A DNA stretch of 64,000 nucleotides. Origin: an uncultured Pelagibacteraceae bacterium (GTDB lineage Bacteria; Pseudomonadota; Alphaproteobacteria; Pelagibacterales; Pelagibacteraceae). The notes below the pieces were generated by a model, which worked only from the letters and a program-made list of their open reading frames with translations, had not been told where the DNA came from and ran no database searches. Position 1 is the stretch's first letter; each line of letters begins with the position of its first letter. Below, piece by piece: positions 52,169 through 60,682 of this stretch. A program made the translations under genes and the position numbers. The stretch lies in contig CACFGT010000005.1 of the NCBI GenBank assembly GCA_902565935.1, positions 1-64,000 of the forward strand, in the 5' to 3' direction.

Positions 52169-53494
52169 TTAGCAGTCTAAAGTATTTTTACTTTCCCATT
52201 CAGTGATGGGTTTTGATTTATCAAATTTTTCTTTATTATTAAATTCTTTGATTTCTAAATTTTTAAGTCTTATAAAACTATTTACAACATCTTTTCCAAA
52301 TCTTTTATTCATCTCTTTGTTATTTTCTAATTGCTCTAATGATTGTTTTAACTCATTAGGAAGTTTTGGTAGTTTAGGATATTTTTTATAGTCAGTGTAC
52401 ATATTGCAATTAAGAGGTTTACCTGGATTAATTTTGTTTCTTAAACCATGCAAGCCTGCAGCCAAAACTCCAGCTTGTAGTAAATATGGATTAGCAGATC
52501 CATCCATTAATCTTAATTCAAATCTTCCAGGATCTGGTATTCTTATCATGTGAGTTCTGTTATTTCCGGTATATGAAATACTACTCGGAGACCATGATGC
52601 TCCTGATTTTGTTGGTGGAGCATTTATTCTCCTATAACTATTTATAGTTGGATTGAAAAAAGCAGATAATGAGGAAGCATTCTTAATCACACCTCCTAAA
52701 AAATTATATGCCGTCTTACTTAAACCAAGTTTATCTTTTTTATCAAAAAATTTATTCTTTTTACCTTGCCAAACGGAAATGTGTGCATGACAACCATTAC
52801 CTGTTAAATTGTGAAATGGTTTAGGCATAAAAGTAGCTCTCAATCCATGTTTCTCAGAAATTGTTTTTACCATATACTTAAAGAAGGTATGTCTATCAGC
52901 TGTTGTTAAACAATCAGAATAATCCCAATTCATTTCAAATTGGCCATTAGCATCTTCGTGATCATTTTGATAGGGACCCCATCCCATTTCTATCATACAA
53001 TCACAAATTTCTTTTATTAGTTCATACCTTCTCATTAACGCGGATTGGTCGTAGCAGGGTTTTGATTGAGTATCTCTTGGATCTGCTATGGTCTCACCGT
53101 TTGGAGAAATTAAAAAATATTCGCACTCCACACCAGATTTCATTATCAAACCTTGTTTTGCAAGCTCTTTTATTTGTCTCTTAAGCATTACTCGTGGTGA
53201 AGCCTCTACTGGTTTTCCATTCATCCAAAGATCAGATGCTAACCAACCAACTTCTTTGTTCCAGGGTAATTGAATCAGACTATCTGGATCAGGGATACCA
53301 AACATGTCAGAGTCTGCTGGTGTCATATCTAACCATGCAGCAAAACCAGCAAATCCTGCTCCGGTAACTTGCATTTCTTTTATTGCATGCATTGGAACTA
53401 ATTTTGATCTTAAAACTCCAAACAGATCAACAAAACTTATTAAAAAATATTTAATTTTTTTTTGTTTAGCAATTTTAAATAAATCTTTTTTCAT
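52169..53494 (-). CDS. Type III glutamine synthetase-like ligase (GMAS-like)
   Basis: A 441-residue glutamine-synthetase fold protein. LISFVDLFGVLRSKLVP and GAGFAGFAAWLDMTPADSDMFGIPDPDS are characteristic of the type III / gamma-glutamylmethylamide synthetase group. The ATP/metal motifs (EDANGQFEMNW, NGCHAHISVW) are in place. It likely joins glutamate to an amine (ammonia, methylamine or another) using ATP. A second such ligase, glnT, lies at 59.1 kb, so they probably have different acceptors. The gene is followed by the PLP lyase with one base between. Confidence 0.86.
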   Translation of the reverse strand: MKKDLFKIAKQKKIKYFLISFVDLFGVLRSKLVPMHAIKEMQVTGAGFAGFAAWLDMTPADSDMFGIPDPDSLIQLPWNKEVGWLASDLWMNGKPVEASPRVMLKRQIKELAKQGLIMKSGVECEYFLISPNGETIADPRDTQSKPCYDQSALMRRYELIKEICDCMIEMGWGPYQNDHEDANGQFEMNWDYSDCLTTADRHTFFKYMVKTISEKHGLRATFMPKPFHNLTGNGCHAHISVWQGKKNKFFDKKDKLGLSKTAYNFLGGVIKNASSLSAFFNPTINSYRRINAPPTKSGASWSPSSISYTGNNRTHMIRIPDPGRFELRLMDGSANPYLLQAGVLAAGLHGLRNKINPGKPLNCNMYTDYKKYPKLPKLPNELKQSLEQLENNKEMNKRFGKDVVNSFIRLKNLEIKEFNNKEKFDKSKPITEWESKNTLDC

Positions 53495-53511
53495 TAATTA
53501 GATTATAATAG

Positions 53512-53667
53512 TCATTTAAAAAAAGAGATAATAGTTTCTTTATAAAAAATTAGATTTACAACAATAATTATAATTACTGCTAATATTGCACCGTACTTTG
53601 CTTTTGGAAAAGCAACACCTCTCATTTTACTTGGTCTTAATTCTTCGTGATTATTTTCTTCAGACAT
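53512..53667 (-). CDS. 51-residue small membrane protein (below ORF-track cutoff)
   Basis: An ORF absent from the track because of its length. The product starts MSEENNHEELRPSKMRG, has one strong transmembrane stretch (AILAVIIIIVVNLIFY) and ends with a short polar tail. It lies 17 bases upstream of the type III ligase gene on the same strand, just past a hairpin terminator from the Amt unit. The charged N-terminus and single helix are coding-like. Unknown function. Confidence 0.62.
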   Translation of the reverse strand: MSEENNHEELRPSKMRGVAFPKAKYGAILAVIIIIVVNLIFYKETIISFFK

Positions 53668-53687
53668 TTTAGGATTAAGAGATTAAA

Positions 53688-53713
53688 TGGGCGCTATTAT
53701 TTTATAGCGCCCA
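53688..53713 (-). terminator. Hairpin terminator after the Amt/76-aa unit
   Basis: TGGGCGCTAT and ATAGCGCCCA form a perfect 10-bp stem with a 6-base loop, 14 bases after the stop of the 76-residue gene. The T-run on the minus strand is short (ATTTAATC), so termination may be partial. Confidence 0.75.
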
Positions 53714-53727
53714 AATTTTATATTAAA

Positions 53728-53958
53728 TTACCACTCAGCCATATTGCTTCTATGGTCATTAGCTCCATGTCTTTTCCTCGCTAATCTTTCAAGTTCTTCA
53801 CTTTCAGATTTTGAAGTTAAAACATGCCAACCAATCCATATAATGATAGCAAGTATTACTAGCAGACCTTCACTAGATCCAGCACCAGGATAAACAGCAC
53901 CTGCAACTTGATCTGCAGGTTTATTTAGGTGATCGATCCAATTTGTAACTGTAGCCAT
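53728..53958 (-). CDS. 76-residue membrane protein downstream of amt
   Basis: A small protein not recognised by name. It has a polar N-terminus (MATVTNWIDHLNKP), one transmembrane helix (about 30-47, EGLLVILAIIIWIGWHVL) and a charged C-terminal tail ending in NMAEW. It begins 12 bases after the Amt stop, behind a good ribosome site (GGAGAAACAAT), and ends before a terminator. It is thus made with the transporter and could be a subunit or regulator of it. No GlnK gene is adjacent. Confidence 0.78.
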   Translation of the reverse strand: MATVTNWIDHLNKPADQVAGAVYPGAGSSEGLLVILAIIIWIGWHVLTSKSESEELERLARKRHGANDHRSNMAEW

Positions 53959-53970
53959 ATTGTTTCTCCT

Positions 53971-55371
53971 TTACCTGGTTGCAGACGAAACAGCTCTTTC
54001 GTCTTTTTTAGCAGTTTCCATTATTTCATAGTCTAATCCAGCTATCTCTACTTCACGTGGGATTCTTAATTTACCCATTCCATGAAGTACTTTAGCTATG
54101 ACATAACCTGGTATTAGTCCAAGAACAACAAACATTATGATTGCACCCAAGAACATTCCTAATGGATTTATAGCTGCATAAGTTGTTCCATCCCACATAG
54201 CTCCAACACTGTATCCAGATGATGGATAACCATTTAAGACAAAACCACAAATAACTAAACCAATAAATCCTGCATAACCATGAACTGCTACTGCACCAAC
54301 TGCATCATCAATTTTGAACTTACGTTCAACCCAATAATGTAGTTTGTACGATAGTACAACTCCGATCATACCTATGATCATAGATTGAATTGGATGATAT
54401 AAATCATTTCCAGCTGAAGCACATATGATACCCGCTAGTCCACTAGAGTATGTCCAGAATGGATCACCTTTTGCAATCCAGTATCCAGCTAATAATCCTC
54501 CTGATAGTGACATCAAGAAGTTAAAAGTTATACCACTAAGTGTTGTAGGAGTTACATAAATGTTTGTAGCCGTCCAATAAGATATACCTTCCATGCCATA
54601 CTCTGGGCCAAGATCAAATATTGGAATGTTACATGCCGCATAAAATCCCCAGAAACCAGTATAAATTAGAAATAATCCAATTGTTACAAGCCAAGGATTT
54701 CTAGGTCCAATATTTCTTGGTTCACCACTTGATGAGAATTTTCCAATTCTTGGACCTAAAACCATTAGTACACCTAAAGCAAATCCACCCGCTATCGCAT
54801 GGATTACTCCTGATGCATAAGCATCATGGTATCCTAAAATTTTAAGCATCCAACCATCAAAATGCCATCCCCAAGCAGCATCAATTGTCCAGAAAACCGA
54901 GCCGATTGCTATTGCTAAAATTCCAAAAGCAAAAGTAGTTATTCTTTCAATTATTGCTCCCGAAACGATAGATGCAGCAGTCCAAGAAAATAATAAAAAA
55001 GCAGCCCAGAAAACACCATTAATGTGATCTCCAAGGTTAACTGCCATTATACTACTTGTTGCCACCTGAAATTTTGCACTAAACAAACTATCATCGGTGA
55101 TTAAAGCTGTACTTTCGTTCATTATTGAAGGTGCTAATCCCGGTCCTGTTGGGAAAGCCCAGTAAATCCACCAACCAAATAAAAACCAAGTCACTGTTAC
55201 CAGTGGTATCAGCATTGTATTTTTCATTAGAGTGTGTTGGTGATGTTTGTATCGAGAAGCTCCAACTTCATACATACAGAAACCGACGTGAATTAAAAAC
55301 ATCAGAACCACTGTTACCCAGTAGTAAAACTCTGTAAATATGGTTGTTAGAGCCGCTAACTGATCAGTCAT
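53971..55371 (-). CDS. amt: Ammonium transporter (Amt family)
   Basis: A 466-residue Amt/Mep/Rh channel for ammonium uptake. The twin-His positions occur in HDAYASGVIHAIAGGFALG and DDAVGAVAVHGYAGFIGLV, and the family motif AAFLLFSWTAASIVSGAIIERI is present. The rest has eleven or so helices. It is only distantly related to the Amt half of the Amt-PP2C fusion at 4.2 kb and lacks any signalling extension. It has its own upstream gap (125 bases) and probably its own promoter, next to glutamate-synthase-like genes. Confidence 0.95.
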   Translation of the reverse strand: MTDQLAALTTIFTEFYYWVTVVLMFLIHVGFCMYEVGASRYKHHQHTLMKNTMLIPLVTVTWFLFGWWIYWAFPTGPGLAPSIMNESTALITDDSLFSAKFQVATSSIMAVNLGDHINGVFWAAFLLFSWTAASIVSGAIIERITTFAFGILAIAIGSVFWTIDAAWGWHFDGWMLKILGYHDAYASGVIHAIAGGFALGVLMVLGPRIGKFSSSGEPRNIGPRNPWLVTIGLFLIYTGFWGFYAACNIPIFDLGPEYGMEGISYWTATNIYVTPTTLSGITFNFLMSLSGGLLAGYWIAKGDPFWTYSSGLAGIICASAGNDLYHPIQSMIIGMIGVVLSYKLHYWVERKFKIDDAVGAVAVHGYAGFIGLVICGFVLNGYPSSGYSVGAMWDGTTYAAINPLGMFLGAIIMFVVLGLIPGYVIAKVLHGMGKLRIPREVEIAGLDYEIMETAKKDERAVSSATR

Positions 55372-55496
55372 ATCCTCTCTCCATATTAGTTTTTTAAAAC
55401 CCTATAAAATTTATGAAGTTGTGACAAACGAAACAGTTAAACAAAACCTAGTATTGACACTAAGTTTAAAAATAAAATCAACTTAAGATTGTGTGA

Positions 55497-55913
55497 TTAA
55501 AATTTTAAATAAGCTTTTTTCAAATCAACAAGTGGATGCTTAGGAGACATTTGAAATTTAACTAATAGTTCTCTAGCGATCATATCTCTATCTTGTTGAT
55601 TATTTGGCAATTTAATTGATTTTGGAATTGTTACCCAACCATTAGCATTTCTACAAAATACAGCAGGTCTACCTTCTTCATAACCCATATGAACATCTTC
55701 TAACCAGTTCAAGTCATCCCAACCCATTGCTTCAATATATTTTTTTAAAAAAGGCGTAATTTTTTTGTAATCTGGAAGAAGATTCACGTCATATCGATAA
55801 CCAATTGATTGACCAATCATTTTCTCTCTAGCTGTTTCTTTTTTCTTTCCTAATTGATGATCTTTAACAGCCAATGATTTTGTAGTTTTCTTTTTATTTT
55901 TTTTTTTAGCCAT
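55497..55913 (-). CDS. Unknown 138-residue protein at the end of the glx cluster
   Basis: A conserved-looking cytoplasmic protein, family not recognised. The first 30 residues are lysine-rich and probably disordered. A folded part follows (about 40-138) with YIEAMGWDDLNWLEDVHMGYEEG and GWVTIPKSIKLP. It begins 3 bases after the GlxD-like gene, so it is the last gene of the glxB-C-D unit. Its function may be tied to that complex, but nothing in the sequence says how. Confidence 0.72.
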   Translation of the reverse strand: MAKKKNKKKTTKSLAVKDHQLGKKKETAREKMIGQSIGYRYDVNLLPDYKKITPFLKKYIEAMGWDDLNWLEDVHMGYEEGRPAVFCRNANGWVTIPKSIKLPNNQQDRDMIARELLVKFQMSPKHPLVDLKKAYLKF

Positions 55914-55916
55914 TAT

Positions 55917-57335
55917 TTAAATCTTATGAAAGTTATCTACCCCAACTGTATAATTTGTACCTGCTAAGGGCACTTTTGCTAAAGCTGATGCTTCAGAAGT
56001 AAGCGCTGCTAAATCTTCAGGCTCTAAAGAATGTATATTTGTTTTTCCGCATGCTCTAGCTAACAACTGTGCTTCTAGAGTCATTGAATGTAAATAATTA
56101 TAAACTCTTAAAGCCGCATCATCAGGATTTAATCTTGCTCTTAATTTTGGATCTTGTGTGGCAACTCCCACAGGACATCTTCCAGTATGACAGTGATAGC
56201 ATTCACCAGCTTTTACTCCCATTTCTTTTTCAAAATTTGCCTCTGGAATATCTTTGTTGCAGTTAAGTGCAATCATAGATCCAGTACCTATTGCAATCGC
56301 ATCAGCACCTAAAGCTAAAGCTTTTGCCATGTCAGCACCATCTCTTACACCACCGGCATAAATTAAAGTTACCTTTCCAGTTTTACCAACATCGTCTAAA
56401 GCTCTTCTAGCTTCTCTTATAGCTGCGATACCAGGGATACCTGTATTCGCTGCTGCGATGTGTGGTCCAGCTCCTGTTGATCCTTCCATACCATCTAGAT
56501 AAATAGAATCAGGATCACATTTTGCTGCCATACGCACATCATCATAAACTTTTGATGCACCTAATTTTAACTGAATTGGAACTTTATTTTTTGTTAATTG
56601 TCTTAACTCTTCAACTTTTAAAGCTAAATCATCTGGACCTAACCAGTCAGGATGTCTTGCAGGAGATCTTTGATCAATACCCGAAGGTAATGATCTCATT
56701 TCAGCAACTTGGTCAGTTACTTTTTGACCCATTAAGTGACCGCCCATACCAACTTTTTGCCCTTGTCCAATAAATACTTCTATACCATCAGCTAACTGTG
56801 CATGGTGTGGGTTAAATCCATATCTTGATTGAATACATTGATAAAACCATTTTTCAGAATATCTTCTTTCATCAGGTATCATCCCACCTTCACCTGAACA
56901 TGTTGCGCTACCTGCCATTGTAGCACCTCTTGCCAAAGCGGTTTTTGCTTCATAGGATAGGGCTCCAAAACTCATACCAGTAATATAAACTGGAATATCT
57001 AGTTCAATTGGGTTTTCACATCTAGGTCCAATAACTGTTTTTGTCTCACATTTTTCTCTATATCCCTCAATAACAAATCTTGTAAGTGTGCCTGGTAAGA
57101 AAACTAAGTCATCAAAAGTTGGAATTTTTTTCATCAATGCCATTCCACGCATTCTATATCTACCTAATTGAGATTTTATGTGAATATCATCTATTACTTC
57201 AGGAGTGAATATTGCGTTATGACCAAGCAAACTTTTATTTCTTGATCCGTTGCTGCTTAGATGGACATCTGCTTTTCCACCAACATTTCCATTAGTTTTT
57301 AATTTACCATTTTTTTTCTTTTTCTTTTTTGGCAT
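55917..57335 (-). CDS. glxD: Glutamate synthase FMN-domain protein (GlxD / MgsC-like)
   Basis: A 472-residue stand-alone version of the FMN-binding central domain of glutamate synthase. PVYITGMSFGALSYEAKTALARGA, IYAGGVRDGADMAKALALGADAIAIGTG and the 3Fe-4S motif CYHCHTGRCPVG are clear. In glutamate synthase this domain reduces 2-iminoglutarate; in N-methylglutamate synthase it adds methylamine. It overlaps the GXGXG gene by one base. The basic N-terminal tail is shared in style with the neighbouring unknown protein. Confidence 0.92.
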   Translation of the reverse strand: MPKKKKKKNGKLKTNGNVGGKADVHLSSNGSRNKSLLGHNAIFTPEVIDDIHIKSQLGRYRMRGMALMKKIPTFDDLVFLPGTLTRFVIEGYREKCETKTVIGPRCENPIELDIPVYITGMSFGALSYEAKTALARGATMAGSATCSGEGGMIPDERRYSEKWFYQCIQSRYGFNPHHAQLADGIEVFIGQGQKVGMGGHLMGQKVTDQVAEMRSLPSGIDQRSPARHPDWLGPDDLALKVEELRQLTKNKVPIQLKLGASKVYDDVRMAAKCDPDSIYLDGMEGSTGAGPHIAAANTGIPGIAAIREARRALDDVGKTGKVTLIYAGGVRDGADMAKALALGADAIAIGTGSMIALNCNKDIPEANFEKEMGVKAGECYHCHTGRCPVGVATQDPKLRARLNPDDAALRVYNYLHSMTLEAQLLARACGKTNIHSLEPEDLAALTSEASALAKVPLAGTNYTVGVDNFHKI

Positions 57336-58189
57336 TAAATTGCTCCTTTTTTCTCAGTAGGCTCTAAATTATCATAGTTCCAAAGTTTTTTACCAGCTAC
57401 TATTTTTTTCATTTTACTTACATCAAAATTCTCACCAATCTCAGCAACCTTTAATTTTCTCTTTAACCAATCTTGGTCACTTTTTGTGAGTTCAGCGTCT
57501 ACAGCATCACTACCATAAGAGCCAATTTCTCCACCTACGAAAATTGTCCCATCGTACATAGAGTCCCCTAAATTAATTCCAACATTGCCTAATATGATTA
57601 TTCTACCTCTTTGCATCATAAAACCTGTAAAAGCACCAGCATCTCCACCAATAATGATGGTTCCGCCTTTCATATCAATACCTGTTCTAGCACCAACACT
57701 ACCTTTACAAATTAAATCTCCACCTCTGATTGCTGCCCCAAAACATGATCCAGCATTTTTCTCAATCACTACTTTGCCAGCCATCAAATTTTCAGCACAA
57801 GACCAACCAACTCTTCCATTGATTCGAACTATTGGTCCGTCACATGAACCTATACCAAAGTAACCTAAGCTACCCTCAAAAATTAGATTTAATTTATTCA
57901 AAATTCCTACTCCAATACTATGTTTACCTTGAGGATTTTTAATAACTATTGTTCCATAACCCTGACTCATCAAATTATCGATTTCTTTATTTGCTTGAGC
58001 AGCAGTCATATCCATAACATCTAAATCTGTTCTTTTATTAAAGTCAACGTCATAAGTTCCATAATAATAAAAGTTTTCCGCTTCATCAGGATTAAAAAAC
58101 TTCTGTTGAGTTCTGCCTGTTAAAACTTCAGTATGCATACCCATAGCTTGAGCTTTTGTTTTTTTTGTAACGTTTTTTAAATTTGCCAT
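57335..58189 (-). CDS. glxC: GXGXG-domain protein (GlxC / MgsB-like)
   Basis: A 284-residue protein equivalent to the C-terminal beta-helix of glutamate synthase. Successive glycine-rich turns recur, for example IGVGILNKLN, GGDLICKGSVGARTG and GTIIIGGDAGAFTGFM. It has no catalytic residues of its own and should bind the GlxB and GlxD partners. It overlaps glxB by 13 bases and glxD by one, indicating tight coupling. Confidence 0.9.
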   Translation of the reverse strand: MANLKNVTKKTKAQAMGMHTEVLTGRTQQKFFNPDEAENFYYYGTYDVDFNKRTDLDVMDMTAAQANKEIDNLMSQGYGTIVIKNPQGKHSIGVGILNKLNLIFEGSLGYFGIGSCDGPIVRINGRVGWSCAENLMAGKVVIEKNAGSCFGAAIRGGDLICKGSVGARTGIDMKGGTIIIGGDAGAFTGFMMQRGRIIILGNVGINLGDSMYDGTIFVGGEIGSYGSDAVDAELTKSDQDWLKRKLKVAEIGENFDVSKMKKIVAGKKLWNYDNLEPTEKKGAI

Positions 58190-59121
58190 ACCTTAACCTC
58201 TCCATCGAATGGATCATAAGTATCAATTTCTTGTGGTAAAATTGATCTAATTGCTATTTCTTCTGATCCCATAGCAACCAAATCATCTGACTCATACAAA
58301 ACCAAAGGTTTCGCAGCCATAGTATCTTTAGCCATACCTAAAGAGTCTTTTGTTGCTACAAAATAAGTAAACACTCCATCTAAACCAGTCAATGATTCTT
58401 TCATTCCTTCTTCAAGAGATGCGCCATCTCTCATTTTTTCTGCTAAATAAACTGCAATAAGCTCTGAATCACACTCAGACATAAATCTCATACCTTTATT
58501 TTCTAAAGCTCTTCTATTATTCCAATAATTTGTCAGTTGACCATTATGAACAACAGAAACGTCACTAAAAGGATATCCCCAAAAAGGATGAGCAGACTTA
58601 ATATCTACACCAGACTCCGTCGCCATTCTTGCATGTCCAATTGCGTGTGTGCCTACAAGTTTGTCAAGATTATATCTGTCACAAACCATTTTGGCATTTC
58701 CAAGATCTTTTATTACCTCTAAAGACTTACCCATTGAAAGTATTTCAACTCCAGGAATACTTTCTATTTTTTGTGAAAATTCTAATAAATCTTTTTTGTT
58801 ATATTCAATTTCATATCTTAATGAATACGGCAATATTCTTTCCTCTTTAACTATTTTTGCTCCCATTTCTGATAGATAGTTATCAACAATTTTTTTTCTT
58901 TCATCATAAACGGAAACATCTTCAGCTACGGAAGTACTTCCTTCACCTACATTTTCTCCAACTTTAAATCGCATGATAAAATTTTTTCCATCAGTATCAC
59001 CATACAATGCATAACCAGTAGAATCTTCCCCTCTATGTTTTAGAGCTTGCAACATACCTTGAAGTTCATGTCCTACATTTGAAGATTTTCCTCTATGAAT
59101 TAATCCTGCAATTCCGCACAT
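58177..59121 (-). CDS. glxB: Class II glutamine amidotransferase (GlxB / MgsA-like)
   Basis: A 314-residue Ntn-hydrolase domain that releases ammonia from glutamine or a gamma-glutamyl amide. Cys2 is the nucleophile (MCGIAGLIHRG). Supporting motifs are ALKHRGEDSTGYALY, IGHARMATES and VVHNGQLTN. Together with GlxC and GlxD it forms a split glutamate synthase or N-methylglutamate synthase. The latter is attractive because GlnT, a GMAS relative, is encoded 24 bases upstream, but the true substrate cannot be read from sequence. Confidence 0.92.
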   Translation of the reverse strand: MCGIAGLIHRGKSSNVGHELQGMLQALKHRGEDSTGYALYGDTDGKNFIMRFKVGENVGEGSTSVAEDVSVYDERKKIVDNYLSEMGAKIVKEERILPYSLRYEIEYNKKDLLEFSQKIESIPGVEILSMGKSLEVIKDLGNAKMVCDRYNLDKLVGTHAIGHARMATESGVDIKSAHPFWGYPFSDVSVVHNGQLTNYWNNRRALENKGMRFMSECDSELIAVYLAEKMRDGASLEEGMKESLTGLDGVFTYFVATKDSLGMAKDTMAAKPLVLYESDDLVAMGSEEIAIRSILPQEIDTYDPFDGEVKVWQI

Positions 59122-59145
59122 ATATTTTCCTTTTTCTAAAATTAA

Positions 59146-60615
59146 TTATGGTAAACAATCTAGATAAGTATCCAGATCCCATTGGGTTGTAGCTCCTAAA
59201 AATCTTTCCCACTCATCATTTTTGTACCAATGAAAAACTTTGTACATTTCATCAGGCATAGCTGATTTAATAACTTCATCTTCTGACAATCTTTCCAAAG
59301 CTTCACCTAAGCTTAAAGGAAGTTTCTTAACATCTTTTCCAGCTTTTTGAGCTTCATAAATGTTTCTAGACTCTGGATCAGCAGGTTTCATTTTATTACT
59401 TATTCCATGATCACAAGCTTTTAATAAAGCAGCACCCAACAAATAAGGATTGTGCATAGAGTCAACTGATCTGTACTCAAATCTTCCTGGCGCAGAAACT
59501 CTTAGCCCACAAGTTCTATTTTGGTATCCCCAATCAGCATATACAGGCGCCCAAAAACCTTGGTCCCATAGTCTTCGATAAGAATTTACTGTTGATGAAC
59601 CTAATGCAGTTAAAGCTGGAAGATGTTCCATGATACCAGCAATTGATTGTAAACCTATCTTACCAGGTAATTGCATATCTTTAGTATCTGGCATAAAAGT
59701 ATTTGTTCCACCTTCAACATAACCAAAAACTTCTTCAACTGCCGGTAAAGATTTGTGTCCAAGTTTATTTGTTTTAACTTTTCCACCCTTCCACAAAGAC
59801 ATATTAGTATGACAACCACTTGCAGAAACTCCCATAAAAGGTTTTGTCATAAAGCACGCAATTAGATTATGTTCTCTTGCAACTTGTGCACAAATTTGTC
59901 TATAAGTTGATAATCTATCTGCATTTCTAAGTACGTTATCATAAGTCCAATTTAATTCTAATTGACCTGGGGCATCTTCATGATCTCCTTGAATCATGTC
60001 TAGACCCATCGCTTTTGCATATTCTATAACTTTCATGAATACAGGTCTTAAAGACTCAAATTGATCTATGTGGTAGCAAAATGGTTTTGAAAATCCCTTA
60101 CCTGTTGGAGTGCCGTCCTCGTTTCTTGTAAGCCACATCATTTCAGGCTCAGTACCAACTCTTAATTCAAGACCATGTTTTTTTTCAAATTCTTCCATAA
60201 AAATTCTTAAATTTCCTCTACAATCAGAAGTCAAATGTCCACCTGGGTTGTTTCTTTCCTCTCGGTTTCTAAAACATGTTACGAAAACTCTTCCAACTCT
60301 TTTATCCCAAGGCAATTGACAGAAAGTTTCGGGGTCAGGGATGCCAACTAATTCCATTGCTTCTGGTCCGTAGCCAATATAATTATTATGACGATCCAAA
60401 AATAAATTAGCTGTTGCTCCATATACTAATTGAAACCCTTTTTCAGCTGTTCTTTCCCAATGATCAGCAGGTATACCTTTACCAACAACTCTTCCTGTTA
60501 CAGAAATAAATTGATAGTAAATATAAGTTATTCCTAACTCATTAATTTTTTCTCTTACTTTTTTTACTTGTTTATCTCTACCTGGTCGGTTTACGTGTTT
60601 TTCTAAATCCGTCAT
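59146..60615 (-). CDS. glnT: Type III glutamine synthetase GlnT
   Basis: A 489-residue glutamine-synthetase family ligase. TYIYYQFISVTGRVVGKGIPADHWERTAEKG, the metal/glutamate motif QGDHEDAPGQLELNW, SASGCHTNMSLW and APGRFEYRS identify the GlnT type. It heads the glnT-glxB-glxC-glxD order known from rhizobia, which argues for a shared pathway of gamma-glutamyl amide formation and re-use. The leader contains a TATAAT and an inverted repeat, so it likely has its own promoter. Confidence 0.92.
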   Translation of the reverse strand: MTDLEKHVNRPGRDKQVKKVREKINELGITYIYYQFISVTGRVVGKGIPADHWERTAEKGFQLVYGATANLFLDRHNNYIGYGPEAMELVGIPDPETFCQLPWDKRVGRVFVTCFRNREERNNPGGHLTSDCRGNLRIFMEEFEKKHGLELRVGTEPEMMWLTRNEDGTPTGKGFSKPFCYHIDQFESLRPVFMKVIEYAKAMGLDMIQGDHEDAPGQLELNWTYDNVLRNADRLSTYRQICAQVAREHNLIACFMTKPFMGVSASGCHTNMSLWKGGKVKTNKLGHKSLPAVEEVFGYVEGGTNTFMPDTKDMQLPGKIGLQSIAGIMEHLPALTALGSSTVNSYRRLWDQGFWAPVYADWGYQNRTCGLRVSAPGRFEYRSVDSMHNPYLLGAALLKACDHGISNKMKPADPESRNIYEAQKAGKDVKKLPLSLGEALERLSEDEVIKSAMPDEMYKVFHWYKNDEWERFLGATTQWDLDTYLDCLP

Positions 60616-60629
60616 TTTCCCCTCAATGA

Positions 60630-60658
60630 ATTATATTTTTTCAAGCGTAGCTGAAAAA
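60630..60658 (-). promoter_or_regulatory. Candidate glnT promoter with overlapping inverted repeat
   Basis: On the minus strand TATAAT (60630-60635) lies 15 bases before the glnT start. TTTTTCA-N8-TGAAAAA (60637-60658) lies immediately upstream, covering the spacer and -35 area where a dimeric regulator could bind. No good -35 box is seen, which would fit activator-dependent control. Low GC makes this uncertain. Confidence 0.4.
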
Positions 60659-60682
60659 TTTATTAGTGTCTAGGCTAAGAGT

